Both the position numbers and the translations under genes were made by a program. Shown here piece after piece: positions 41,322 through 49,551 of a stretch of 64,000 nucleotides of DNA. Origin of the DNA: Chloroflexota bacterium (lineage in GTDB: Bacteria; Chloroflexota; UBA11872); contig JAJEGF010000030.1 in NCBI GenBank assembly GCA_022820025.1, positions 62,001 to 126,000 on the forward strand, read 5' to 3'. The notes beneath the pieces are model-generated. The model was not told where the DNA came from and ran no database searches. It worked only from the letters and a program-made list of their open reading frames with translations. Numbering within the stretch: the first letter of the stretch is position 1; every line of letters starts with the position of its first letter.

Positions 41322-41400
41322 GCGTGGCTTCGCCAATCCTTCGGGCCCTGCTCAACGCTGTTGACACCGCCGTTTCGCTCCAGGCGTCGATCAGGCGGCC
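41322..41400 (-). pseudogene. Degenerate copy of the 3' end of the class-IV aminotransferase gene
   Basis: gtggcttcgccaatccttcgggccctgctcaacgctgttgacaccgccgtttcgctccaggcgtcgatcaggcgg aligns by eye with gtcgcttcgccgagcctccgggcctgctcaacgatgttcacgcccaccgtctcgctccacgcgtcaatcaggcgg (44203-44278), the end of gene 44195..45121. Confidence 0.75.
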
Positions 41401-41577
41401 ACGCCTGCCTCGCCATCTTCACCATCGCCTCCACCGGCGTCTGGCACCACGCCGCCAACCAGGACACCAGCACCATCGCCACCTTCCGCATCCACGCCCA
41501 AAACTGGCCACCTCCACCCCACCGGCCAGGTAGCCAACATCCCCAACCCCGACTGCAATGAGCTTCTGCAGGTCTGA
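41401..41577 (+). pseudogene. Degenerate, frameshifted copy of the 3' end of the lactonase gene
   Basis: gccgccaaccaggacaccagcaccatcgccaccttccgcatccacgcccaaaactggccacctccaccccaccggccaggtagccaacatccccaaccccgactgc...caggtctga matches 39229-39353 closely, with a +1 nt frameshift near caaaact; stop codon retained. Confidence 0.85.
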
Positions 41578-41775
41578 CTTGAGCTGCTGATTTGCCCTGA
41601 AGCGGGCGATGGCTCCCGGTTAAGCCCATAGCTCACGGAAAGCTGGTGCGTGTGACCTACCAGCGCGGACTCGGACGTCTAGACCCTGAGTCGCAGCCTA
41701 GGTGCCCTTGTTCGTCACTCCCAACGAAGGTCTGTCTCAGCTCACCGATGAAGGGTCACTTCCCGGGTTCAAGTA

Positions 41776-42648
41776 TCAAAATACCGCAATCCGAGCGAAG
41801 AGCCACGTTAGCGCTCGAATGAGGCCTAGATTGAAGTCAAAGCCACCTGAAATTGGGACTGCGGCGTCGAAGTAGATGGGATGTCCGGAAGTCTGGTAGA
41901 AGAAGCCGCTTGAGCCGAGAAAGTCCACGCTCTGGCCGGCCGATCCAACCGTTGGCGCCGTCGCGATCACGATCACGGTCACGATGCTGCCTAGCAAGCC
42001 AGCGATGGCCGCCCCGGCCATGAGTAGCGCGAACATGGTGCGAGCGTTGGTCAGGCCAAACGACTCGCGAACGGCGAGAAACGTCCCAATCAGCACCCAG
42101 ACGGATAGCAGCGCCTGCACGCCGAACACGAGCGATCTCCCGAGATGCAGGGACGCAGCAAGCGGACGAAGCAAACTGAAATCTGCAGGCAGCAAACGGA
42201 AGGCCACGAAGACGATAGGAAAAATGAGGGGAACCACCACAGCGAAGAAACCGTGTGCTTGTGCGAACGCGAGAGCCCGTGCAATCGCCCAAACTCCCGG
42301 CACCGGATTCTGTGCGAACACGTAGCGGGCAATTAACCAGAGTGCGACGGCCCACACGGGCCAGGCGGCGGCCTGCGCGGCCGCGCTGAGCCCTGCGGTT
42401 GGGATCCCGTACCTCCCATAGAACTCCCAAAAGAGCGCTAAATCATCATTCGCGCGGAAAGTCGCCCAGGGAGTCAGCACGACCCGCGCGCACGCGGCAG
42501 TCCCCACCCCGACGGCTGCCAACAGGACGACCAGCGTCGCCTGAAGCGTGATTCCGCCGGAAGCCGCTACTTCTCGATAGAGAGTCGGGTCCAGGCGCAA
42601 GGCTCGGCCTATCCTCTCGCGGAAGGCGGCAAACCAGATGGCACTCAT
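41776..42648 (-). CDS. YIP1-family membrane protein, copy C
   Basis: 290 aa; RALRLDPTLYREVAASGGITLQATLVVLLAAVGVGTAA plus TM helices. Confidence 0.75.
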   Translation of the reverse strand: MSAIWFAAFRERIGRALRLDPTLYREVAASGGITLQATLVVLLAAVGVGTAACARVVLTPWATFRANDDLALFWEFYGRYGIPTAGLSAAAQAAAWPVWAVALWLIARYVFAQNPVPGVWAIARALAFAQAHGFFAVVVPLIFPIVFVAFRLLPADFSLLRPLAASLHLGRSLVFGVQALLSVWVLIGTFLAVRESFGLTNARTMFALLMAGAAIAGLLGSIVTVIVIATAPTVGSAGQSVDFLGSSGFFYQTSGHPIYFDAAVPISGGFDFNLGLIRALTWLFARIAVF

Positions 42649-42708
42649 GGCAGCTGATCGCCCGGCGCCCGCCGTGTGGATACGCCGAGGGCGTCAGGGT
42701 CGTTGGCT

Positions 42709-43539
42709 CTAGAGGCGTGCATGGTCGACGAGCCGAATCAGATAGTTCACCACTGCGTCGCTGAAACTCAGGCCAAGATTGAAGTCCAAACCTCGCGATA
42801 CGTCGAACACGGAAGGGGACGCCAGCGAGTCGACCCAGGCCGCTCGTTGCGAACCGAATTCCCAGGTCACGATGATTCCGAGCAGCACCGAAAGGAGTCC
42901 AATGCCCGCGGCAACCGCGACCAGCGCGCCAAGTGTGCGGCCGTAACTCAGCCGAAGAGCTTCGTGCGTGGCCAGGAAGGTCCCCAGCAACACCCAGACT
43001 CCGACCACCGCCCGAACTGCGAATACCAGTAGGCCCAACGTCGATCCCTCGTCAACTCGAGGGTCTACTCGAGCCAGCCAGAAAGCCCCCGCCGCTATGG
43101 GAATCAGCACGGCGCAGAGTCCCGGCGCCTGCGCAAAGGCCAGCACGCGCGCAACCTGCCAGAAGCCCAGCGACCGACTCGGCGGCGCAAAGCGCCGTCC
43201 AAAGACCCACAGTCCAGCCGTCCAGACCGGCCAGGCGGCTACATGTGCGAACACACTAACGGCGGATACCGTACTTATCTCGGCCACGACCTGTTGCATC
43301 CATCGAACCGCGGGCTCACCCGTCACCAGCAGATGGAGAGCTCCGGCGCCCCACCCAACGCCCGCGATCCCTGCTGTGAGCACAACGACCAGGACCGCCT
43401 GCCAGGTGCTGGCGCCCGGCGCCGCCACCTCGCGGTACAGGCTGGGATCCAGCTGCAACGCGCGGCCGACCCGCCGAACCACGCCTCCCGGTGCTGCGAC
43501 TTGGCGATACAAGGCGCCGTCGATCAGGATGTCGTCCAC
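42709..43539 (-). CDS. YIP1-family membrane protein, copy D
   Basis: 276 aa; RALQLDPSLYREVAAPGASTWQAVLVVVLTAGIAGVGWGAG plus TM helices; extra N-terminal IDGALYRQVAAPGG. Confidence 0.75.
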   Translation of the reverse strand: MDDILIDGALYRQVAAPGGVVRRVGRALQLDPSLYREVAAPGASTWQAVLVVVLTAGIAGVGWGAGALHLLVTGEPAVRWMQQVVAEISTVSAVSVFAHVAAWPVWTAGLWVFGRRFAPPSRSLGFWQVARVLAFAQAPGLCAVLIPIAAGAFWLARVDPRVDEGSTLGLLVFAVRAVVGVWVLLGTFLATHEALRLSYGRTLGALVAVAAGIGLLSVLLGIIVTWEFGSQRAAWVDSLASPSVFDVSRGLDFNLGLSFSDAVVNYLIRLVDHARL

Positions 43540-43669
43540 GGCACGCCCAGTATCTCTGACCTGCTAATAATCCGTCATGGCTCTTGGCTGGATCCGTGCG
43601 TTTCTTGAGGCAGTGGCTGAGCCGAAGAATGACTCGACATATCCGGCTTATTTCCGACGTCAGCGTGTC

Positions 43670-44113
43670 CTAGTCTGTCGAAGCAATGCGCGATTTCCGG
43701 CATCCGGTTTCGTGCAAGATCTGCCTGATGTCACGCGGAAGCGCGGCATACGCTTCACTCAGTTGGTCATGCGATGTCTGTGCCGTCCGCAGCCTAGCCA
43801 TCGTCAAAGACTGATAGGGAACTCCATTTGGATCGAGGCCGCTCAGATAGTCTCGCAAGACCGTGAAACCGAAGAGATATGCCTCATGATAGTCCGCAAG
43901 TTCGGTAGGCGGATTGAGTTTCCTAAAGGCATTGACATGATCGAGCAGCCATTGCTGCCATTGACCCCATTTAACGAATGTCTCTGGATCTGGCTGGTCA
44001 CTCGAAATGGCTGCGCATTGGTCAGCGTAGGCTTGGACCGTCAATGGCGGCGTGTCTTCGCATCCCGCTAGGCACAGGACGACTAGAGCGAGAACGGCGA
44101 CGAGTTTCCGCAT
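43670..44113 (-). CDS. Hypothetical lipoprotein
   Basis: 147 aa; MRKLVAVLALVVLCLAGCEDTPPLTVQAYADQC: clear signal peptide and LAGC lipobox. Confidence 0.65.
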   Translation of the reverse strand: MRKLVAVLALVVLCLAGCEDTPPLTVQAYADQCAAISSDQPDPETFVKWGQWQQWLLDHVNAFRKLNPPTELADYHEAYLFGFTVLRDYLSGLDPNGVPYQSLTMARLRTAQTSHDQLSEAYAALPRDIRQILHETGCRKSRIASTD

Positions 44114-44194
44114 GACACGTACATAGTGTGGGGCGCAAACAAGCCTGTAAAGGAACTTGGCTAGTCAGCTTCGCCGGCAAGCAGCCGACGCGAG

Positions 44195-45121
44195 CTATTC
44201 CGTCGCTTCGCCGAGCCTCCGGGCCTGCTCAACGATGTTCACGCCCACCGTCTCGCTCCACGCGTCAATCAGGCGGGCGAAGAGGTCGCCGGGGTGGCCG
44301 GCGCCGACCTGGGTGCCGTTGACGCGGGTGACCGGTAGCAGGCAGTAGGGGGTGCTGCTCAGGAACGCCTCGTCGGCGGTGAAGACGTCGTAGAGGGTCA
44401 GGTCGGCTTCGCGGACCTCCACGCTCAGGTCCAGGCTCAGGTCGCGGACGGTGGAGAGGCTCACGCCGGCCAGGCCGGTGCCGGTGCGCGGGGTCAGGAT
44501 CGCGCCGTCGGAGACCACCATGAAGTTCGCGCCGGTGGCCTCGGCGATGCGGCCCTCCGTGTCCAACAACAGCGTGAAGGCGCCGGGGGCCAGGGCGTTG
44601 ACTTCCTGTTCGGCCAGCGCCAGGAACATGCGGCTGCGCGTCTTCATGCGCGGGTCCTGCGTTGAGATGTTGACCTGGCGGATCGAGGGCGTCACGCAGT
44701 GCGCGCCTTCCTCGTACGCGCGGTACCAGTACTTGAAGCCCAGCTCGTGCGTCCAGACCAATACTGACGGCCCGGCGTCGCCGCGTCCGACGCCAGGGAA
44801 CTGCGGGTGCGAGCCGCGGGTGATGTTGTGAAAGATCCAGGTGTCGCTGCCGTCCGGAAGGTCGGGGCTGTTGCGCTCCACGACCTCCAGCGTGACCTCG
44901 GTCAGCTCCTCGGAAGTCAGGCCCGGATCCAGCCGGCAATAGTCCAGCGAGCGGTAGAGCCGGTCGATGTGCTCCTTCGGCTTGAACGGCTGCCCGCCGA
45001 AGGTGCGCGTGGCCTCGTAGACAATCTCGCCGTAGATGATGGCGAGGTCGTTCGGCCAGTAGCGGGCCTCTTCCAGCGGGACGATCTCACCGTTCGAATA
45101 AGCCCAGGCGCTCGCGCTCAT
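44195..45121 (-). CDS. Class-IV pyridoxal-phosphate aminotransferase (BCAT/D-amino-acid transaminase-like)
   Basis: 308 aa; LAIIYGEIVYEATRTFGGQPFKPKEHIDRLYRSL, LLLDTEGRIAEATGANFMVVSDGAILTPRTGTGLAGVSL, DEAFLSSTPYCLLPVTRVNG. Confidence 0.88.
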   Translation of the reverse strand: MSASAWAYSNGEIVPLEEARYWPNDLAIIYGEIVYEATRTFGGQPFKPKEHIDRLYRSLDYCRLDPGLTSEELTEVTLEVVERNSPDLPDGSDTWIFHNITRGSHPQFPGVGRGDAGPSVLVWTHELGFKYWYRAYEEGAHCVTPSIRQVNISTQDPRMKTRSRMFLALAEQEVNALAPGAFTLLLDTEGRIAEATGANFMVVSDGAILTPRTGTGLAGVSLSTVRDLSLDLSVEVREADLTLYDVFTADEAFLSSTPYCLLPVTRVNGTQVGAGHPGDLFARLIDAWSETVGVNIVEQARRLGEATE

Positions 45122-45213
45122 ATCAAGAAATCCCTACCGGCGACTCGCGCGAGGGAGCCTAGCACCGGCTACCTGGCGCCCAATGTTTCACGTGAAACTT
45201 TGGGAATGGGTGA

Positions 45214-46161
45214 CTACTCGGGCAGCGGCTTGCGCAGGCGCCAGAACACGGCGTTGACGGTGGCGTTTACGGTGCGGGCGTAGAAGGCGTACGGGCCCGC
45301 GCCGTAGATCACGCCAATGTCCACGCCCCGCGCGCGCAGATCGGCCAGGGCGCGCTTGAGCAGCACCGTGCCCACGCCCAGTTGTCGGACCTCGGGCGAT
45401 ACGCCCATCGGACCCAGGCGATCCGGCGCCGCCACGTCGGTCACCGCGAATCCGCAGAACTCGCCGTCCTTCTCGGCCATCCACAGGGTGGGCGGGTCCA
45501 GCTTCAGGCCGGAGGTCGCCAGGTAGGCCCAGCGCCGCCCGACCGGGGCCGTGGCCAGGGCGCTCGGGTACTCGAACTCGCGCGCTACGTAATCCCATGC
45601 CTTCTGGTAGTCGGCCATCGTCACCCGGCGCACCCGTAGGCCGTGGTCGCGCTCCAACTCTTCTTCCTTCTCCGAGGTGTCCAGCGGGGTGTTGCGCAGG
45701 TCCACGTCCATGTCCATGCCGTCGCCCGCCCGCTCGTAGCCGCGCGCTTCCAGGAAGCACAGCGCCTCCGTGTAGCGCAGGTCCAGGCCCTGCATGAAGC
45801 GGTTGTTGCCGGCGATGATCGCCACCGACTCGCCGGCCCCCAGGCCGGCCAGCCGCTCCTCGATGTGATCGAACAGCCGGGTCGCGATGCCCTGGCGGCG
45901 CAGATCGCTCGCGACCGCAAACAACTTCACGCCGCCCACTGTCTGCAATTCCTCGCTCGGCGGCGCCCCGCAAGCCAGGCCGACCAGGCGGTCGCCCTGC
46001 CAAACCGTCGGGTTCAGGTCGGGATCGAAATCCGGGTCGTCGAGGATGCGGTCCTTGAGAATGGCCTCCGAGAACGGCAGGTACGCAATCTCGCGCTGGC
46101 ACAACGCCGCCGCCTCGGGCAGATCCCCGGCCCCCAGCGGCCGTAATGCCAGGTCCGTCAC
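45214..46161 (-). CDS. GNAT-family N-acetyltransferase
   Basis: 315 aa; LFAVASDLRRQGIATRLFDHIEERLAGLG and C-terminal GVSPEVRQLGVGTVLLKRALADLRARGVDIGVIYGAGPYAFYAR (two acetyl-CoA loops). Confidence 0.85.
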   Translation of the reverse strand: MTDLALRPLGAGDLPEAAALCQREIAYLPFSEAILKDRILDDPDFDPDLNPTVWQGDRLVGLACGAPPSEELQTVGGVKLFAVASDLRRQGIATRLFDHIEERLAGLGAGESVAIIAGNNRFMQGLDLRYTEALCFLEARGYERAGDGMDMDVDLRNTPLDTSEKEEELERDHGLRVRRVTMADYQKAWDYVAREFEYPSALATAPVGRRWAYLATSGLKLDPPTLWMAEKDGEFCGFAVTDVAAPDRLGPMGVSPEVRQLGVGTVLLKRALADLRARGVDIGVIYGAGPYAFYARTVNATVNAVFWRLRKPLPE

Positions 46162-47099
46162 AGCGCCTCGATCCAGCGGCTCAGCATCTCGAACTCACAC
46201 TCGGCCAGCGTACGCCCCGCCGGCACGCCGGGCCCGACTTCCGTCTCCACGATCAGATGTCCGCTATATCCGCGCCGCTTCAACTCCGCCAGGATCGAAG
46301 GCCAGGGCACGTGGCCTTCGCCCAGCGCCCGCTTCGCAAACCAGCCGGGACCCAGCCGCCGCCGCGGCGGCTCCATGCGCTCGATCCAGGTGCCGATGTG
46401 CTCGAGGTAGAGGCGAAACGGGTAGGCGCCCAACTCGGTGGAGCCGACGATCGAGTGATCCTTGACGTGCACATGCAACAACCGGTCCCACACCGCCCCC
46501 ACGCAGCGAGGCCCGAACGGCGTCGGCGTCTGCATCAGGTTGGCCGGATCGAGAATCAACCCGACCGCCGGGCGGTCAATGGCATCCAGCAACCGGTTGG
46601 CGCCGTCCGCCGATTCGGCCAATGAGCCGTGGTGCATCTCGATCGCCACCATCACCCCCAGGTCCGCCGCCGCCTCGGCGCACCAGCGCAGGTGGCGCGC
46701 CGCGCGCTCCCAGTGCTCGGGCTCGGCTTCCGGGACCGCCACCCAGCCCGGCCAAATCCGCACGCTACGAGCCCCCAGCACGGCGGCCCACCTCAGGAAC
46801 TGGTGCGCGATCTGCCTCTCGGCCAGGGCGTCCGCCTCATCCAGCAGCCCAAAGTTGCCGGCGTGCGAGGCAATGTTGGCGATCTCCAACCCCTCGAAGA
46901 GTTCCCCCAGGAGATCCAGCCGCGCGGCATCCGCATCGGGCGGCAACTGGTGACGCGTGCCGCGGAGCTCCACGCTGGCGTAGCCGATCTCTCGCGCCGC
47001 GGCGGCGAACTCGGCGGCCGAGGTGTCGTCAAACAGCAGCCCCGACAACGCCAGCCGCATGCCATTCCTCCGTTTCCGGCCGCCAATCTCCAGCCGCAC
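46158..47099 (-). CDS. Sugar phosphate isomerase/epimerase
   Basis: 313 aa; TIM-barrel pattern, DLGVMVAIEMHHGSLAES, VGLILDPANLMQTPTPF, LLHVHVKDHSIV, GYSGHLIVETEVGPG. Confidence 0.85.
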   Translation of the reverse strand: MRLEIGGRKRRNGMRLALSGLLFDDTSAAEFAAAAREIGYASVELRGTRHQLPPDADAARLDLLGELFEGLEIANIASHAGNFGLLDEADALAERQIAHQFLRWAAVLGARSVRIWPGWVAVPEAEPEHWERAARHLRWCAEAAADLGVMVAIEMHHGSLAESADGANRLLDAIDRPAVGLILDPANLMQTPTPFGPRCVGAVWDRLLHVHVKDHSIVGSTELGAYPFRLYLEHIGTWIERMEPPRRRLGPGWFAKRALGEGHVPWPSILAELKRRGYSGHLIVETEVGPGVPAGRTLAECEFEMLSRWIEAL

Positions 47100-47148
47100 C
47101 GTACGTCACCTTGAGCTACCCGTGTCCCGGCCCGCGCTGGCGCTTACG

Positions 47149-47961
47149 ATGCAAGGAGATGATCACCGCCAACAACCCAACGTGCCACGTCCCCTGAGAC
47201 GCCGAAGTCTGCTGGCCGCCGGCCTGGCGCTGGGCGCCGGCGCCCTGGCCGCCTGCGCCGACCCGCCAGCCCTGCCGCCCCTTCCGTTCGCGGACTCGGA
47301 CCGCGGCAACGTGACCTACCGCACCGCCGACGGCATCCAGGTCGTCGCCACCTTCACGCCACCCGACACCCCACCGCCCTGGCCCGCGGCCGTCCTGATG
47401 CACCAATACCAGGGCACGCGCGCCCAGTGGGACGAGATGACGCCGCACCTGTTGGCCGCCGGCCTGGCCGTCCTGGCGCCCGACGCCCGAGCCCATGGCG
47501 AGAGCCTGCGCCGAGTCCGCCCCGACGGCGGCTACGACTTCGAGACGGACCGGGCGAACACGCTGGACGACTGGCCGGCCGACGTTGCCGCCGCCGTCGA
47601 CTGGCTGACCGCTCGCCCTGATATCGACTCAGACCGCATCGGCGTCGGCGGCGCCAGCGTTGGAGCCAACACGGCCTGGATCGCATCCTCGGTGGTGCCC
47701 GCCGTCCGCCGGGCGGTGGCCGTAAGCGGACGTTTCGAACCCGGCCGCCTGCTGATGGGCGAGGACATCCCCAACTTCCAGCCCCGCGGCGTCCTCTTCC
47801 AGTCGGACCGCGAAGAATCCCTCCAGTCGCAAGCCCTCTACAGCCGCACCGCCGAACCCCGCCAGGTCTCCGTCTACGACACCCCCGGCCACGGCATCCA
47901 ACTCCTCAAACACCCCACCCCCCGCCGCGACTTCATCGCCTGGCTCGCCCAGGGGCTCTAG
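47149..47961 (+). CDS. Alpha/beta hydrolase lipoprotein (dienelactone hydrolase-like)
   Basis: LLAAGLALGAGALAAC lipobox; WPAAVLMHQYQGTRAQWDEMTPHLLAAGLAVLAPDARAHGES, RIGVGGASVGANTAW, DTPGHGIQLLK. Confidence 0.82.
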   Translation: MQGDDHRQQPNVPRPLRRRSLLAAGLALGAGALAACADPPALPPLPFADSDRGNVTYRTADGIQVVATFTPPDTPPPWPAAVLMHQYQGTRAQWDEMTPHLLAAGLAVLAPDARAHGESLRRVRPDGGYDFETDRANTLDDWPADVAAAVDWLTARPDIDSDRIGVGGASVGANTAWIASSVVPAVRRAVAVSGRFEPGRLLMGEDIPNFQPRGVLFQSDREESLQSQALYSRTAEPRQVSVYDTPGHGIQLLKHPTPRRDFIAWLAQGL

Positions 47962-48092
47962 CTGATCGAATTCCTGTGCAGCCTCCGGTCGGGCCGCAGT
48001 CTCTAGACTGAGCGCTGAACCTCTGAATTCGGAGTGGCGCACCAGTCTCTTCCTGCCTTCGGCTGAAACCTGCAACAGCAGCACCGGGCTAT

Positions 48093-49208
48093 ATGCGACT
48101 GGCCCGATGGTGTGCGTTCCTGTTGCTCGTTTCCATCGGACTCTACGCGTGCGCCGATGGCTCAAGGACAATGCTGTCGCGTACGCCCGGCTCGTGCTCC
48201 ATGAGTCCTGAGAACGAGCGGACGGTTCGGGCGGCTTGGACGAACCCTGCGTTCTGGCGTGATGCGACGGTCCCCCTGGTTCACGCCGCCATGGACTGTG
48301 GCTTTGACATCCAGGCAACGGATGATCGGGGCATGACACCGTTGCATCTTGCATCGGCGCATAGTCGGGATTCGGCGGTCATCAGAGCGCTAGTGGCCGG
48401 CGGCGCACGCATCGATGCCACGGACAAGCTCGGCTTCACTCCGTTGCATCGAGCGGCATTGTCCGGCCAGGAAACAGTCGTCTACGCCCTGCTCAACCAC
48501 GGCAGTGACATTCACGCCAGCAATTACCTCGGCAGGACTGCCCTTCACGTCGCCGCGGCTGATAGCTCCGTTGCGGGCGTGACTGCGGCCTTGCTGGAAC
48601 GCGGAGCGGACATCGAGTCCAGGGACGATACCGGTTCTACCCCGCTTCACGTGGCCGCCTACTTTGACAACCAGGTCTCTCTTGCCGTGCTGCTGGAATA
48701 CGGTGCGGACGTTGCGTCTCGGAACAACTTCGGCGATTCGAGCCTACGTTCAGCAGTACACAACGCCGGACCCGCCGTAGTAGAAGCCCTCCTGGAATAT
48801 GGTGCGGACCTGCACGAGACGGACAGCTATGGCGTCACCCCGCTGCACGACGCGGCTGCGGCAAGGAATGCGACGAACGTTTCAATACTCTTGGAACACG
48901 GCGCCGAGATAGAAGCACGAAACAACGGCGGCGAAACTCCCTTGCACGTAGCGGCACGCCAAGCCGCCGTGTTTGTTGTCAAGATTCTGCTGAGCCACGG
49001 CGCCGACATAGAGGCGAAGGATGATTACGGCCGTCCGCCGCTTGAAGCGGCAGCCTTCGGAGGCGACCGCGCCACAATGTCGGTTCTGCTGGACCGGGGC
49101 GCTGTTGTTGGCGATCTCTATTGGAGCGAACCAACGCTGCGCCAACTGATTGATGAGCTGAGGCCCGACGCCAGGCCAGCGGCTCCCGCCGCATCCGGCG
49201 GGACGTAG
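48093..49208 (+). CDS. Ankyrin-repeat lipoprotein/secreted protein, paralog 1
   Basis: 371 aa; signal peptide with LYAC; about nine ANK repeats (GMTPLHLASAHSRDSAVIRALVAGGARIDATDKLG...); C-terminal GDLYWSEPTLRQLIDE. Confidence 0.88.
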   Translation: MRLARWCAFLLLVSIGLYACADGSRTMLSRTPGSCSMSPENERTVRAAWTNPAFWRDATVPLVHAAMDCGFDIQATDDRGMTPLHLASAHSRDSAVIRALVAGGARIDATDKLGFTPLHRAALSGQETVVYALLNHGSDIHASNYLGRTALHVAAADSSVAGVTAALLERGADIESRDDTGSTPLHVAAYFDNQVSLAVLLEYGADVASRNNFGDSSLRSAVHNAGPAVVEALLEYGADLHETDSYGVTPLHDAAAARNATNVSILLEHGAEIEARNNGGETPLHVAARQAAVFVVKILLSHGADIEAKDDYGRPPLEAAAFGGDRATMSVLLDRGAVVGDLYWSEPTLRQLIDELRPDARPAAPAASGGT

Positions 49209-49227
49209 GCCGACCATCGAGCAGCCA

Positions 49228-49551
49228 GTGCGAAGCCCGGGACAGCGGCAGCGGAAAGTCTGCGCGACGTCGCGATGGAGACTGACGCCGCCCGGCCAGC
49301 TGCTTCTCGTTGGTCTGTCGGCCGTCGTGCTGACGTCCTGCGACGGAGCGTCAACACCGGAGCCGGCGCCTGCTCAGACAGCAATGTCGGCGGCCCTCAA
49401 CCCCGAGCCCGCCATGGTCGAATTCCTCCTGGAACACGGCGCGAATCCCGAAGCCACAGACAAAGATGGCGCCACGCCGCTTGACCTGGCCATAGCCGCC
49501 AACAATCAGGCCACCGCTCGCGTGCTGCGCGAACATGACACGGGGACCTAG
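49228..49551 (+). CDS. Short ankyrin-repeat protein, possibly a truncated paralog
   Basis: 107 aa; signal-like VGLSAVVLTSC, then MVEFLLEHGANPEATDKDGATPLDLAIAANNQATARVLREHD. Confidence 0.6.
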   Translation: MRSPGQRQRKVCATSRWRLTPPGQLLLVGLSAVVLTSCDGASTPEPAPAQTAMSAALNPEPAMVEFLLEHGANPEATDKDGATPLDLAIAANNQATARVLREHDTGT

